64,000 nucleotides of DNA from UBA1563 sp041671545 (lineage in GTDB: Bacteria > Bacteroidota > Ignavibacteria > Ignavibacteriales > Ignavibacteriaceae). The stretch is taken from positions 372,001 to 436,000 of the forward strand of contig JBAZBI010000001.1 in NCBI GenBank assembly GCA_041671545.1. Reading direction: 5' to 3'. The translations under genes were made by a program, and so were the position numbers. The notes under the pieces are model-generated. The model did not search any database, was not told the DNA's origin, and worked only from the letters and a program-made list of their open reading frames with translations. Shown here piece after piece: positions 1 to 10,700 of this stretch. Numbering within the stretch: position 1 is the stretch's first letter; the number at the start of each line of letters is the position of its first letter.

Positions 1-2
1 GT

Positions 3-917
3 GAAAGTTTTCAGATGAAAAAGATTTATGAACTCGTTCACACCGTTGCCCACACAGATACTACGGTGATGATCCGGGGCGAAAGCGGCACCGGAAAAGA
101 GTTGGTTGCAAAAGCTATTCACATTAACAGCAGCAGAAAATATTTCCCAATCATTCCTGTGAATTGCGGTGCATTAGCGGAATCGCTGCTTGAAAGTGAA
201 TTGTTTGGACATGAAAAAGGAGCCTTTACCGGCGCTCAATTCAAAAGGAAAGGGAAATTTGAAATGGCCGACCGGGGTACAATTTTCCTTGATGAAATTG
301 GATCCATTTCTCTAAAAATGCAAATTGAACTTTTGAGAGTTATCGAAACAAAACAATTTAACCGTGTCGGCGGAAATGAATTGATTAAAAGTGATTTCAG
401 AATAATTATTGCAACGAACGAGCCACTTGAAGAACTTGTTAAGGCAGGTAAATTTAGAGAAGATTTATATTACCGGCTAAATGTATTTACAATCGTAATC
501 CCGCCATTGCGTGAAAGAAGAGATGACATTCCTCTTCTTGCAAATTTCTTTATAAATAAATTTTCAACAGTAATGAACAAACCGGTGAAAAACGTCTCCA
601 AAGAGGCAATGGATTTCCTCCTTAACTATGATTGGCCCGGTAATGTTCGCGAATTGGAAAATGCTATCGAAAGAGCGATGGTCGTAGGTAAATCTAATTC
701 TATCATAGTTGATGATCTCCCCTTCCACGTCTCAATGAACAATTTTGAATTGGACGGCGACGCAAAAAGTCTCTCGTCTATGGAAAGAAAATACATCAAC
801 AAAATTTTGAATGAGAACGGATGGAACATCTCAAAAACCGCACAAATACTTGATATCGACAGAGTTACGCTTTACAATAAAATCAATAAATATGGACTCC
901 GCAAAGCTGAGAATTAA
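3..917 (+). CDS. Sigma-54-dependent transcriptional activator, 5' end outside window
   Basis: This is an NtrC-type enhancer-binding protein that would use ATP hydrolysis to open sigma-54 promoters. Counting from the first Met at position 15, the Walker A motif GESGTGKE is at residues 22-29, the sigma-54 contact loop GAFTGA at 69-74 and Walker B FLDEIG near 91-96. A Fis-type helix-turn-helix (SKTAQILDIDRVTLYNKI) ends the protein. The frame is open to the window edge, and the residues before that Met (ESFQ) fit the conserved start of the AAA+ domain, so position 15 is not the true start. An N-terminal sensor or receiver domain is probably missing. The stop overlaps the next start in TAATG, indicating translational coupling to the archaemetzincin. 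Confidence 0.9.
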   Translation, partial: ESFQMKKIYELVHTVAHTDTTVMIRGESGTGKELVAKAIHINSSRKYFPIIPVNCGALAESLLESELFGHEKGAFTGAQFKRKGKFEMADRGTIFLDEIGSISLKMQIELLRVIETKQFNRVGGNELIKSDFRIIIATNEPLEELVKAGKFREDLYYRLNVFTIVIPPLRERRDDIPLLANFFINKFSTVMNKPVKNVSKEAMDFLLNYDWPGNVRELENAIERAMVVGKSNSIIVDDLPFHVSMNNFELDGDAKSLSSMERKYINKILNENGWNISKTAQILDIDRVTLYNKINKYGLRKAEN

Positions 918-1447
918 TGGATATCTTTATTGCTCCATTGAAATTTTACAGCGCATTGCTGTTGCAAAACCTGGTTACGGAATTATCAAAAAGATTTTCC
1001 TCCGACATTCATGTGATCGAGCTTAAGATCAATCTTGATGATTTTTTTTCCATAGAACGTGAGCAATATTTTTCAACTCAGATCATTGCAGAAGCCATGA
1101 AACTCACGGATGAGTACAATGGGAAAATAGTTTTATTAACCGATGTTGACATTTTCGTTCCGGTTTTGACTTTTATTTTTGGTGAAGCCCAACTAAACGG
1201 GAAACACGCAATCCTTTCGGTGTGCCGATTGCATGAAGAATTTTATTCGGGGATATCAAACAAAAACCTTTTACTTGAGCGGACAATTAAAGAAGTTTTA
1301 CATGAACTGGGTCATTGCTACGGATTGCGTCATTGCATTGATTGGGATTGCGTGATGCATTCTTCGCCTGGGATTGAGGAAGTCGATATTAAAGGAAGCA
1401 CATTCTGTCGTAAATGCATTTCACGTGTAGAAGGTTATAGACATTAA
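917..1447 (+). CDS. amzA: Archaemetzincin-family zinc metalloprotease
   Basis: The protein is 176 residues. It carries the archaemetzincin signature: HELGHCYGLRHC at residues 129-140, then CVM near 145-147 and FCRKC at 163-167. In this family the three His bind the catalytic zinc, the Glu is the general base, and the four Cys form a second zinc site. No signal peptide is visible, so it is probably cytoplasmic. Archaemetzincins are known in archaea, some bacteria and vertebrates, but their physiological substrates are poorly known. The start overlaps the stop of the sigma-54 activator by one base, which makes a shared transcript and regulatory link likely (inference). Confidence 0.88.
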   Translation: MDIFIAPLKFYSALLLQNLVTELSKRFSSDIHVIELKINLDDFFSIEREQYFSTQIIAEAMKLTDEYNGKIVLLTDVDIFVPVLTFIFGEAQLNGKHAILSVCRLHEEFYSGISNKNLLLERTIKEVLHELGHCYGLRHCIDWDCVMHSSPGIEEVDIKGSTFCRKCISRVEGYRH

Positions 1448-1650
1448 CTTTGTCTTGTCAAAATCCATTACAAGAATTTTTCAAATTGTGATCTAAACTT
1501 TCTAATCTGAAATGAGATATTTTAAATCAATTTATTCCACCTAAAAGGATTTTTTCTAAAAGAGTCGTTTGAAAGCCACTTCTACAGCCATAATTTATTG
1601 GAAAGTTGTTCACCGAAATTTATATTTGATTTAATATTTACCATTTTTTA

Positions 1651-3048
1651 ATGAAATTATCACAAGACCAATTAATAACTTCGTATGAAATTTTCCTAAA
1701 AAACAAGATTCAGGAAACAGAACAGAACATAAAACCAAACCAACTTTTGAGTTTTTGTTTTGATCTCCCGGACGACTTTTGGGGAGACAATCTTCCATTT
1801 CTTCTAAAGGAATCTAAAGATGGATTTTATTCATGCTCAAACAATGAAGAAATTCTGGCAATAGGTAATATTTTTTCGATTGAGTCTGAAGGTATTAAAA
1901 GATGGAACAAAATTGAAGAGCAGTTCAACAAATTTCCCGGGCAGTTTTTTAATAGTGAAGAAACAAAATTTACTGATTTACCACTCTTTATAGCAGCGAT
2001 AAAGTTTAACGATAAAAAACAAAGCGATGAGTGGAGTGATTTTAGAAATCTTGAATTTTATATTCCAAAATTCCTTATTAAAACTGAATCAGAAAATCTT
2101 ATATGCCGATTTAATGTCATAATAACTTCGGCATTTAGCATTGATAATTCAATCGTAGAATTTAGTAACACATTGACAAAATTTTTCAACGTATTTCATG
2201 AAGATGAAGAGACTTTCAACTACAAAAGCAATTTTGATCTCATTGAAGAAAAAATTGCCTGGAAGGTAAAAATCGAAAAAGCTCTTTCGGCAATAAAGAA
2301 TAATTCATTCTCAAAAATTGTTTTAGCAAGAAAATTCTCGTTGGAAACTGATAGACCAATCCCGGTTGAGTTACTCCCCGGCAGATTAAAAAAAGCAAAT
2401 CCGTTTGCAAATATTTTTTTTATAAAGAAAAATGATTCGGCCTTTCTTGGCGCATCACCGGAAATCTTGATTGAATTGAAGAATCAAGTCATAAGAACTG
2501 AAGCGATAGCAGGATCACGAAAAAGAGGTACCACGTTAGAAGAAGATCAGCAGTTTGCAGATGACTTATTTAATTCCGATAAAGAACGAGCGGAACACAA
2601 TTCAGTTGTAAATTTTTTAGTCGCTAACTTAACGAGTTTGGCAAAAGACGTTCAGTATGAAAAAATTCCTTCAATCAAAAAACTGACTTCAATACAACAT
2701 CTTTTTACAGAGATAACAGCAAAATTACAATCAGGTTCTTCTTTCTTTTCCATTGTTGATAAAATTTTCCCCACTCCGGCAGTCTGCGGTTATCCAAAAG
2801 AAAGTGCGATGAGACTTATTTCTGAACTTGAGGATTTTGACCGCGGCTTGTATGCCGGATTGATCGGTTGGGTTTCTCCATCCTCTGCAAAGTTAATTGT
2901 GGCAATCCGTTCGGCTCTGATAAAGAAAAACACGATATTTGTTTATGCAGGTTGCGGAATAGTTGAGGGTTCCGATCCGGAAAGTGAATTTGCAGAAACT
3001 GAAACAAAATTTAAGACAATACTTTCGGCGTTTAATGAAAAAAATTAA
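1651..3048 (+). CDS. menF: Isochorismate synthase
   Basis: The 465-residue protein belongs to the chorismate-utilising family and would isomerise chorismate to isochorismate, the first step of menaquinone synthesis. The C-terminal half holds the family blocks: SKIVLARK (base-lysine region), GASPEILIEL, RTEAIAGSRKRG, HLFTEITAKL, PTPAVCGYPK and FVYAGCGIVEGSDPE, which has the Mg-binding acidic residues. The N-terminal third is divergent, as is usual. The 3' end overlaps menD, which supports the menaquinone role over salicylate or siderophore synthesis. A noncoding stretch of about 200 bp upstream probably holds the promoter. No clear Shine-Dalgarno is visible before the ATG. Confidence 0.92.
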   Translation: MKLSQDQLITSYEIFLKNKIQETEQNIKPNQLLSFCFDLPDDFWGDNLPFLLKESKDGFYSCSNNEEILAIGNIFSIESEGIKRWNKIEEQFNKFPGQFFNSEETKFTDLPLFIAAIKFNDKKQSDEWSDFRNLEFYIPKFLIKTESENLICRFNVIITSAFSIDNSIVEFSNTLTKFFNVFHEDEETFNYKSNFDLIEEKIAWKVKIEKALSAIKNNSFSKIVLARKFSLETDRPIPVELLPGRLKKANPFANIFFIKKNDSAFLGASPEILIELKNQVIRTEAIAGSRKRGTTLEEDQQFADDLFNSDKERAEHNSVVNFLVANLTSLAKDVQYEKIPSIKKLTSIQHLFTEITAKLQSGSSFFSIVDKIFPTPAVCGYPKESAMRLISELEDFDRGLYAGLIGWVSPSSAKLIVAIRSALIKKNTIFVYAGCGIVEGSDPESEFAETETKFKTILSAFNEKN

Positions 3049-4801
3049 TAAAAATATTTTGTGGGCTACAATTTTTTTGGAACAACTTGCAAAGCTTGGT
3101 GTAAAGTACATTTGTATTTCGCCCGGTTCACGGAGTACACCATTAACACTTGCTGCAGCTTACAATAAAAAATTTACATGTCTACATATTATCGATGAAC
3201 GCTCTTCAGCGTTTTTTGCTACGGGAATTGCGCGCGTTACCGGAACTCCAGTTGTACTAATTTGTACTTCAGGAACTGCAACTGCGGAATATTATCCTGC
3301 GATAATTGAAGCTTACCAACAGAGAATTCCATTAATCGTCTGTACTGCAGATCGACCACCGGAGCTTGTAAACAGAGGCGCCAATCAGACAATCAATCAA
3401 AAGAATTTGTACGCAAATCATATTCGTTTTTTTGCGGATGCGGGACTACCGGATATTTCAAATAAGAAACTTGAGATGATCAAAAAAATAGCTGTTCAAT
3501 CATTTGAAGCCTCCGCATTAAAAAATAAAGGACCCGTTCACATCAACTTCCCTTTTGAAAAACCATTTGAGCCGGAAACTTATACTGATAAGATTCCAAT
3601 TAATTTCGAAGTGAAATACATAACGAAAAAAGAATTGAACAGTTCTTCATTGGTGAACTCGAAAGAAGTTGAGTCATTATTTAATATTATTGCCAAAGCA
3701 AAAAGAGGTTTGATCATCGTTGGACCGGATGAATACAATGCTAAATTTCCACAGTTGATTAATGCTGTTGCGGACAAAACCGGCTTCCCAATTTTTGCTG
3801 ACGGAGCTTCCCAGTTGCGGTTCGGTAAATATTCTAAAAATAATGTAATCGTAAATTATGATGCACTTCTTCGTTCAGAATATTTCTTAAAAGATTTTTC
3901 TCCCGATTTGATCCTTCATTTTGGAAGAACGATTACCTCAAAGGGACTTGAACAATTCCTTGAAAAAACTTCCGCGCCAAAATATTTAATTAACGAGTTT
4001 GGCGATTGGTTTGATCCTTCAAACAGTGCAAAAAATGCGTTAGCAATTAAACCAATTGATTTCTGTCGAGAGTTATTGGCATCAAATAAAATATTGCCGC
4101 TGACGAAAGAGAAAAAAGAGTGGGGTAAGTTTATTACTTCAGCGAATCTTTCTGCTGAAAAAATAAAAGAAAAAACTTTTGCAGCTTCAACATTTCCAAA
4201 TGAACCAAAAACTATAAATTTGGTATTGAAGAATCTTTCTGGGAATGCAAACATTATGCTTTCCAACAGTTTGCCTGTGCGTGATTTTGATTTCTTTGCT
4301 TCCAATCTTGATAAAAAAATTACGGTATTTCACAATCGTGGAGCCAGTGGAATTGATGGAATAGTATCAACAGCGTTGGGGATAGCTTCAGTCTCAAAAA
4401 TCCCGACAATATTGATCACCGGTGACCTGGCATTTTATTATGATCTGACTTCCCTGCTTACGGCAAAGCAATACAATATTCCTTTGATCATTATATTAGT
4501 GAACAATAACGGTGGTGGAATTTTTCAATTTCTCCCAATTTCAAAATATAAAAATGTATTCAACCAATTTTTTACGATGCCTCATTCATTATCATTTAAG
4601 AATTTGGTTAAAGAGTTCGGTGGGAATTATACAGTTGTGAAAAAACAAAGTGATTTTGAGAAAAGATTAAACACTGCTCTATCCGTTAAAAATTTCTCGG
4701 TACTTGAAATTAAAACAGATGCCGTCTCTTCTCTTCAACTAAGAAGAAAATATTGGGCAGTAGTTTCCGAATCATTTAAAAATAAAAAAGCCGCAAATTA
4801 A
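3035..4801 (+). CDS. menD: SEPHCHC synthase, menaquinone biosynthesis (MenD)
   Basis: The 588-residue thiamine-diphosphate enzyme would condense 2-oxoglutarate with isochorismate to give SEPHCHC. The N-terminal Pyr domain begins with CISPGSRSTPLTLAA, and the ThDP Glu region follows in HIIDERSSAFFATG. The C-terminal PP domain contains ITGDLAFYYD and LVNNNGGGIFQFLP. The frame is open upstream to 2963, but the ATG at 3035 (MKKINKN) gives the normal family N-terminus, so I chose it; this overlaps the menF 3' end by 14 bp. Genes for MenH, MenC, MenB and MenE are not in the window. Menaquinone fits the respiratory cytochromes at 50-56 kb. Confidence 0.93.
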   Translation: MKKINKNILWATIFLEQLAKLGVKYICISPGSRSTPLTLAAAYNKKFTCLHIIDERSSAFFATGIARVTGTPVVLICTSGTATAEYYPAIIEAYQQRIPLIVCTADRPPELVNRGANQTINQKNLYANHIRFFADAGLPDISNKKLEMIKKIAVQSFEASALKNKGPVHINFPFEKPFEPETYTDKIPINFEVKYITKKELNSSSLVNSKEVESLFNIIAKAKRGLIIVGPDEYNAKFPQLINAVADKTGFPIFADGASQLRFGKYSKNNVIVNYDALLRSEYFLKDFSPDLILHFGRTITSKGLEQFLEKTSAPKYLINEFGDWFDPSNSAKNALAIKPIDFCRELLASNKILPLTKEKKEWGKFITSANLSAEKIKEKTFAASTFPNEPKTINLVLKNLSGNANIMLSNSLPVRDFDFFASNLDKKITVFHNRGASGIDGIVSTALGIASVSKIPTILITGDLAFYYDLTSLLTAKQYNIPLIIILVNNNGGGIFQFLPISKYKNVFNQFFTMPHSLSFKNLVKEFGGNYTVVKKQSDFEKRLNTALSVKNFSVLEIKTDAVSSLQLRRKYWAVVSESFKNKKAAN

Positions 4802-4816
4802 TTTTGCGGCTTTTTA
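4785..4816. terminator. Bidirectional hairpin terminator between menD and the acyltransferase gene
   Basis: The inverted repeat AAAAGCCGCAAA / TTTGCGGCTTTT has a very short loop that contains the menD stop codon. It is followed by a T-rich run on the plus strand and preceded by A-rich sequence, so it can also end the convergent minus-strand transcript. The last codons of menD form the left arm. Confidence 0.85.
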
Positions 4817-4836
4817 TTCTTTTTTTTAATTCGTTA

Positions 4837-5994
4837 TTAAACTTTTATAAAAATCTTTTTGGCGTAAAGTATCCACATTAAGCCCAGCCACACAACCACA
4901 TAAACCAGCGCCCATGCAAGTGAAGCATGTAGTGGAGCCAGCCATGACAAGAAATAATTATCGTACAAGAATGATTGCAGATCAACACTAACTCCAGCAC
5001 TATTAGTTACTTCAATTAAACCCATCAATCTTGCAACAATGCCTGATAAGAAAAAGACAGTTATTGCGTTGGTGCCATAAACTACAAAGGGTTTCGTCCA
5101 CCAGGTAATTCCTTTCACATCGATAAACCAGTAACAGAGTGCGAAAAAGTGAAGAGCTAAACCGGAGTTGAATAAAACATATGAACTCGTCCACAAACTT
5201 TTGTTGATTGGGAACCACATATCAATGATGGTCGCAAGAACGATTCCCAAATTACCGAAGACGAACATCCAAACAATTTTTGTGGTTTTGTCATTGTTCG
5301 TTCTAAGCCACGCTCCAAGTAGAACGCCACTTAACGCAGTTGAAATAGCGGGAATGGTACTTAACAAACCTTCTGGATCCCAAACTCTCGTGTGCTTCCA
5401 TAAATGACCTGGCAATAAAAGATTATCTAACCAGCCTGAAAGATTCGGAGCGAATAACGCTTTTCCCGCAGCATCTGTAATTACCGGTATGTATAAATTC
5501 GGCATACCGTAACCGGGAACCGGAACAAGCGTCATGATGATCCAATAAAAGATCAAAAGTCCGCCGGCAATGTATGCTTGCGTTTTCCAATTCGCTTTCA
5601 AAAAAATAAGTGACGCGAAAAAATAAACAACAGCAATCCGTTGAAGAACTCCGGGGATGCGAATGGTAGATAAATTAAAATAAGGGAATCCGTGAAGCAC
5701 CATGCCGATCAAAAAAATCATTATGGCTCTTCGGAAGATTTGCAATAATAATTTTTTCTGATCATCTCCTCTTTCTTTTCGTTTGGTAAGCGAGAGAGTG
5801 ATTGCAACACCGACAATAAATAAAAAGAAAGGGAAAATATAATCGGTTGGAGTTACACCGTTCCATGCGGCATGTTCTAAAGCCGGATAAATATTGCCCC
5901 AGCTTCCGGGATTATTCACAAGGATCATTCCCATGATGGTTATCCCGCGAAAAACATCAAGAGAAAGTAAACGGTCGGATTTTGCTGCTTCCAT
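4837..5994 (-). CDS. Membrane acyltransferase of the HGSNAT/NagX (DUF5009) family
   Basis: The 385-residue multi-pass protein starts with DRLLSLDVFRGITIMGMILV, the hallmark N-terminus of heparan-alpha-glucosaminide N-acetyltransferase-like proteins. The conserved block EHAAWNGVTPTD then FPFFLFIVGVAI follows near residues 40-65, including the His that carries the acetyl group in characterised relatives. About ten hydrophobic helices follow. Bacterial members are thought to move acetyl groups across the inner membrane onto amino sugars such as glucosamine; the substrate here is unknown. The gene is convergent with menD and shares its terminator. No obvious operon partner is present. Confidence 0.8.
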   Translation of the reverse strand: MEAAKSDRLLSLDVFRGITIMGMILVNNPGSWGNIYPALEHAAWNGVTPTDYIFPFFLFIVGVAITLSLTKRKERGDDQKKLLLQIFRRAIMIFLIGMVLHGFPYFNLSTIRIPGVLQRIAVVYFFASLIFLKANWKTQAYIAGGLLIFYWIIMTLVPVPGYGMPNLYIPVITDAAGKALFAPNLSGWLDNLLLPGHLWKHTRVWDPEGLLSTIPAISTALSGVLLGAWLRTNNDKTTKIVWMFVFGNLGIVLATIIDMWFPINKSLWTSSYVLFNSGLALHFFALCYWFIDVKGITWWTKPFVVYGTNAITVFFLSGIVARLMGLIEVTNSAGVSVDLQSFLYDNYFLSWLAPLHASLAWALVYVVVWLGLMWILYAKKIFIKV

Positions 5995-6169
5995 ATTTTT
6001 CTTCAGTTAATTGATAAAATTTTCAATCAAACTTAATCGAATTAATTCATCTGTACAAATTGAATTCTCTCTTGAGATAAGTTTCTTGTTGACTTTTGCA
6101 TAATATTTATGAATGTTTGTTATAGAGAATTCATCGCATGAATTTATTTAACAATTAAAAGGTGAGAAA

Positions 6170-7024
6170 ATGGAATGGTTAAAGAAAACATTTATACTTT
6201 GCTTATTCTTTTTCCCCATTCTCATATATTCTTTTCCCATAGCTGATTCATCCTACTTCCCAATGGCATTGGGAAATAAATGGAACTATACTTCTACTCA
6301 ATATCCTGATTCAGTAATGATTGTTGACACTTTATCCAAAAATGGATTCTTATATTTTGGACTGGCAGGGACTTCCCAAGCGTATTGGTTTCGTGAAAAA
6401 GATAATCGAGTTTATTTTTTAAATCCAACTGAAAGCAATGATATCTTATTATTTGATTTTACACTCGATGTTGGAGATAGTATAGAATTACCAACGGGTT
6501 ATGAATGTTCTTTTGGTCGTAGGCTATTTCTTGTAAGTAAAACAGATACTATCGTTACCCCCGCCGGAACATTTTATAACTGTTACCATTTTAAACATAA
6601 ATACAATTGTTTTGATGCAGGAATACATGATACTTGGTTTGCGAAAAATATTGGGAAGGTAAAGCAAATTGAAAACTCGTATGCCGGTATAAATATTTTT
6701 GTTTTAAATAGCTATTCGATCATCACTACAATCAATACACAAGACGAGGATAAAACAGCCCCCTCATTTACTTTATATCAGAATTATCCAAATCCTTTCA
6801 ATCCTATAACAAATATCAATTATGATTTAGCTATAGACGGTTTAGTAAAAATGGAGATATTTAACATCATAGGAACTAAGGTTGCGGTTCTACTAAATGA
6901 ATTTCAAACTAAAGGGATGCACTCCGTATCTTTTGATGCAAGCGGATTTCCTTCCGGTATTTATTTCTACTCAATTTCGTCGTTGAGCTATTTCAAAACT
7001 AAAAAAATGATTTTTTTAAAGTAG
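6170..7024 (+). CDS. Secreted protein with T9SS C-terminal sorting domain
   Basis: The protein has 284 residues. Residues 1-22 form a signal peptide (charged WLKK, then a hydrophobic core). The central 170 residues are beta-rich with several Cys and match no family I recognise. From about residue 195 a type A sorting domain begins, with NYPNPFNPITNINYDL, GTKVAVLL, FPSGIYFYSI and a final KKMIFLK. This should direct export through the outer membrane by the T9SS, whose translocon gene sprA lies downstream. The start has a GGTGAG ribosome-binding site. The function beyond secretion is unknown. Confidence 0.85.
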   Translation: MEWLKKTFILCLFFFPILIYSFPIADSSYFPMALGNKWNYTSTQYPDSVMIVDTLSKNGFLYFGLAGTSQAYWFREKDNRVYFLNPTESNDILLFDFTLDVGDSIELPTGYECSFGRRLFLVSKTDTIVTPAGTFYNCYHFKHKYNCFDAGIHDTWFAKNIGKVKQIENSYAGINIFVLNSYSIITTINTQDEDKTAPSFTLYQNYPNPFNPITNINYDLAIDGLVKMEIFNIIGTKVAVLLNEFQTKGMHSVSFDASGFPSGIYFYSISSLSYFKTKKMIFLK

Positions 7025-7029
7025 AGATT

Positions 7030-7680
7030 TTACTTTGCGAGATTTGATCTAAATTTAGCTCGAATTATTTCAATGATCGCTGGTAAAATAGAAATTAGAA
7101 TCACAACCAGAATTGCCAAACTAAAATTCTTTTTAATAAATGGAAGGTTGCCGAAATAATATCCGAGGAACACTAATAACCCGCTCCACAGCAAGGCGCC
7201 GGCAATTGAGTAGGAAATAAATTTAAAATAATTCATTCTTCCAATTCCCGCAGTAAATGGTGTAAATGTTCTTACAATAGGAACAAATCTGGCAATTATG
7301 ATTGTCTTCCCGCCGTATTTTTCAAAATAAGCGCCGGTCTTTACAAGATATTCTTTCTTGATAAATCTGCCAGAGTTATTTTTTAATATTTTAATGCCAA
7401 GGAAATGTCCCACCCAATAATTTACGTTATCTCCAGATAATGCCGCTGCAACCACAAGAAAAAAACAAAAATAAACATTCAAACTTCCTAACGCGGCGAG
7501 TGTTCCCATCGCAAATAAAAGAGAATCTCCGGGTAAAAAAGGAGTGAAGACAAATCCGGTTTCAGCAAAGATAACGAAGAATAAAATTGCGTAGGTGAAT
7601 GTTCCATATTGCGCAGTTAATTCTCCAAGATGAACATCAAGATGTAAAAATATTTCTATAAGATTTTGAACAAATTCCAA
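7030..7680 (-). CDS. DedA-family membrane protein
   Basis: The 216-residue integral membrane protein has the DedA/VTT (SNARE-associated) features: ETGFVFTPFLPGDSLLF near residues 40-56, and the block IIIARFVPIVRTFTPFTAGIGRM around 120-142, whose Arg and Pro residues are conserved. Family members act in membrane lipid homeostasis, with undecaprenyl-phosphate or phospholipid flipping shown for some; the exact substrate here is unknown. The gene starts 26 bp after the sprA stop on the same strand and may be co-transcribed with it. Its stop is only 5 bp from the convergent T9SS cargo gene, with no obvious terminator between. Confidence 0.88.
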   Translation of the reverse strand: MEFVQNLIEIFLHLDVHLGELTAQYGTFTYAILFFVIFAETGFVFTPFLPGDSLLFAMGTLAALGSLNVYFCFFLVVAAALSGDNVNYWVGHFLGIKILKNNSGRFIKKEYLVKTGAYFEKYGGKTIIIARFVPIVRTFTPFTAGIGRMNYFKFISYSIAGALLWSGLLVFLGYYFGNLPFIKKNFSLAILVVILISILPAIIEIIRAKFRSNLAK

Positions 7681-7706
7681 AGTGCACCAAAGTTGATTAA
7701 AAACTA

Positions 7707-10700
7707 TTATTGAGTTATAGAGATTCTCACATCCAAACCGGCTTCATTAATGGTTGAAGCGGTGACCCTTGCGGCTCCTTCCGGAGAAATGGACGATCTT
7801 TTGTAAAATACAGACAGGGTAACACGCGAACTGATAACATACTTAATTCGCGGTTCGAGCGAAGTCCTAATGGTTCCATCTTGAGGAGTGCCTTCTTCGG
7901 TAAATTGATTCATATCAAAAACTACCGTTGAATTTTTGGAGTTGGAATATGAAAAACTGAATTCAATGTCATTTTTCAATGCAATTCCGAAAAGCGGAAC
8001 TTCAAACCCGGACTTAGAATAATTAAGTGTTACTCCAATCTCGCGTGAAAAACCTTCTGTAATTTTTTGGGTGGTTGGGGCAAGATCATAATTTGTACGT
8101 GTTGAATATTTTACGTTCCCGGAAAAGTTTCCATCCCAAAAAGAATTTAAAGTAAGATTTAAACCAACGAGAGGTGAAAATCCGTACGATATTTTTTGTG
8201 AAGATGTTGCCTGTGTTCCATCGGGATTTATTCTCCATCCTTCAGTATAATTCGCTCCATAGGCATGATCGAGACTAACACGTTTGGCAAAGCTTTTAAA
8301 GATCGCGAATTTCTCCAAACCATCCCACGTAATCCGCCAATTCGGACGCGGAACATATTTCATAAGAGTTTTTAAGAAACCGATCTTTGAAACGAGCGGC
8401 AGAGTTTCGAATCCTTGCATAAATGCTTGCGAAAGGTTCTCAATTTTATTAGCAGATTTCGGATCATATAATTCGCTCACCCGTTTTATTCCACTCTTGA
8501 ACATCGACAAGAAGAAGACCGGAGGCAGAGAAAAGAAAGTACGATCAAGAGTTCCGGAGGAAGTAATATTCTGAATACTTGTAACTCCATTAGAATCAGA
8601 ACGAAGTGAAGTAGCTTTATTTATCGACCAACCGGTTTTCCAGTTCAAATCAATTCTGGCACCTTCCCACAATGGACGTGAAGTTTTCAAATCAATAGAA
8701 TTTCGCTGACTGTAATTATCGGTTAAATTGCCGTTAGCTGCTCTTGGTCCAACATCACTCTTTAGACCGAGCATGTATAACCGGGAAGCGCCTTCGCTCG
8801 CACTGTACTTGTATCCCCAAAAGTTTTTAATACCCGATCCTTTCCCTTTAATTCCGTTTGATGAAGCGGTATTGTCGTTTGAAAAATTTACACTGATGTT
8901 TTCGTAATCAAAGAAAAGTGTACGTGCCAAAGTTTTTAAAAAATAAACGGCTTTGGTTATTGCAGTTGGCCTGCCTGCTAAGGAATCAACTGCAACTGTT
9001 GAATCAGTTTTAGTCAATGCCGGTGCGGTTAAATTCGGATCAGTTTTTGGTGCGTCTTGATTTTCTTCATCAAAATTTCTGCTTCTTGTTGGAGCAACTG
9101 CGGCAGTTTTTTGTTGATTCTTACTTTCATCTTCTTTAAATAATGGAGCAGCAAGAGCTTTTAATTTTAACGAAAATCCCAAATTGATTCTATTAGAATA
9201 TCCAACCCGTCTGCCAAGTTCTTCCTGTCTAAAATCATTATCCCATTGATAGGTAACTCCGTAACCTGCGGTCAATGTGAAAAAGTTTTTCAAATCCCAG
9301 AACGAGGGAAGCCGCGGAGAGGTTTTAAGATCAAAAACTTGTTTGTAGGAATAATCTTTCCCGAACATAACTCCGCCGAAAATATCTTTCCAAATTTCTC
9401 GCTCGGTACGCTGGTTGTTGTAAGCATCCGTTTCAAGATAAGAAAGTGTTGAAGCTACATCAACATTATAGGTAGTGCCGATATTCCAGAAACCGTTATC
9501 GGTAAGTTTCCATGTATAGTTAAATCCGCGTGAAGAGGTAAAATCTCTTGAAACAATTGTTTTTGAATCGCTGTTTCTTTGCGGTCTTGTAACGTTAATA
9601 TTTCTATTTCTTCTTGCTGAAACATTCCAGGCGATAGATTGCGGAGTGTAATAGAATTTTGCGTTACGGTAATCACTCATCAATGCAAGCGCCGTTCCCA
9701 GCACCGGAATACTTGTGGGATAGAAGAAGTAATCGTTCCCTATCTGAAGCGAATAATTTGCCGAGGCATTCCAAATCCAACTTTTTGCAGCAAGAGTTGT
9801 CGGATTCCTGCTGAAAGATTTATTATAATTAAAATTAAATGAGATGGCATTCCATGTATCACGTATCAGCCAATAATTAGATGGAATGTTCAACTTGATG
9901 TTGGAAATATTCCACGAGTCTGAAGTAGAAAACGTTTGTGATTCAGAACGAATTTCTTCCGCAGTTTTATATTTAGATTTTTTGATCGACTCTTCAACCC
10001 GGATATCTGTTCCGGGAAAGTAAAGGGGTTTGCCCAACGCTTCTGTTCTTGAATAGGTTACTCGCAAATTACTTCCGGGCATATCAAATGGAAGAAATTT
10101 TAGAACGTTAACATCGGTTGACATGCTCCAGCTTTTTGTATCCACCCTCGAACCGAACCGGTCATTCAAACGATGAAAGTAGGGATCGGTTTGACTCATA
10201 TTAAAATTAATATTCATCAAATCGGCAAGTTTAAGAGAAGTTCCAAAACTATAAGCCCAGCCTGGAGTATCATCTGCGCCAATAACGCGAAGTTCGTTCA
10301 CCCAAACCTGTCCTGAAATAGCGCCGGTTGCTCTGTTAACGATAACAACCGATAAAAATTTGATAGCAATAAGTGAAGGATTTCCTTTGACGACATAAAA
10401 TTGATTATCTTGCCCGGCAACTTTTTGGATAAATTCAGAAGTAATTTGCGTTGTATCGCGTGCATCTTTCAAGGCTGTTAACTCACTAAAAAGAATGCTC
10501 ACTTCATTCCAACCGGGAGTTATCGGCTGCTTATATGCATAAAAATTATTTGTGTCGGCTCCAAAACGAAAATAGACATCGGCATTTTGTCCGTTTGCGC
10601 CAACATAAGATACAGAGTTAGTGTTAGTACTCTGATCCTCTTCACCATGAATAAATAATTTCATTTGCTTGTAATTAAAAACATCCAGCGGGCGGAAGAG

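Noticed and set aside
2963..3034. An earlier in-frame start for menD, giving 24 extra residues
   Set aside because: The extra residues are basic, lie inside the menF end and are not part of the MenD family; the ATG at 3035 fits the family start.
3916..4305. A 129-codon minus-strand open frame inside menD
   Set aside because: It is antisense to a clearly conserved part of menD and shows no domain pattern.
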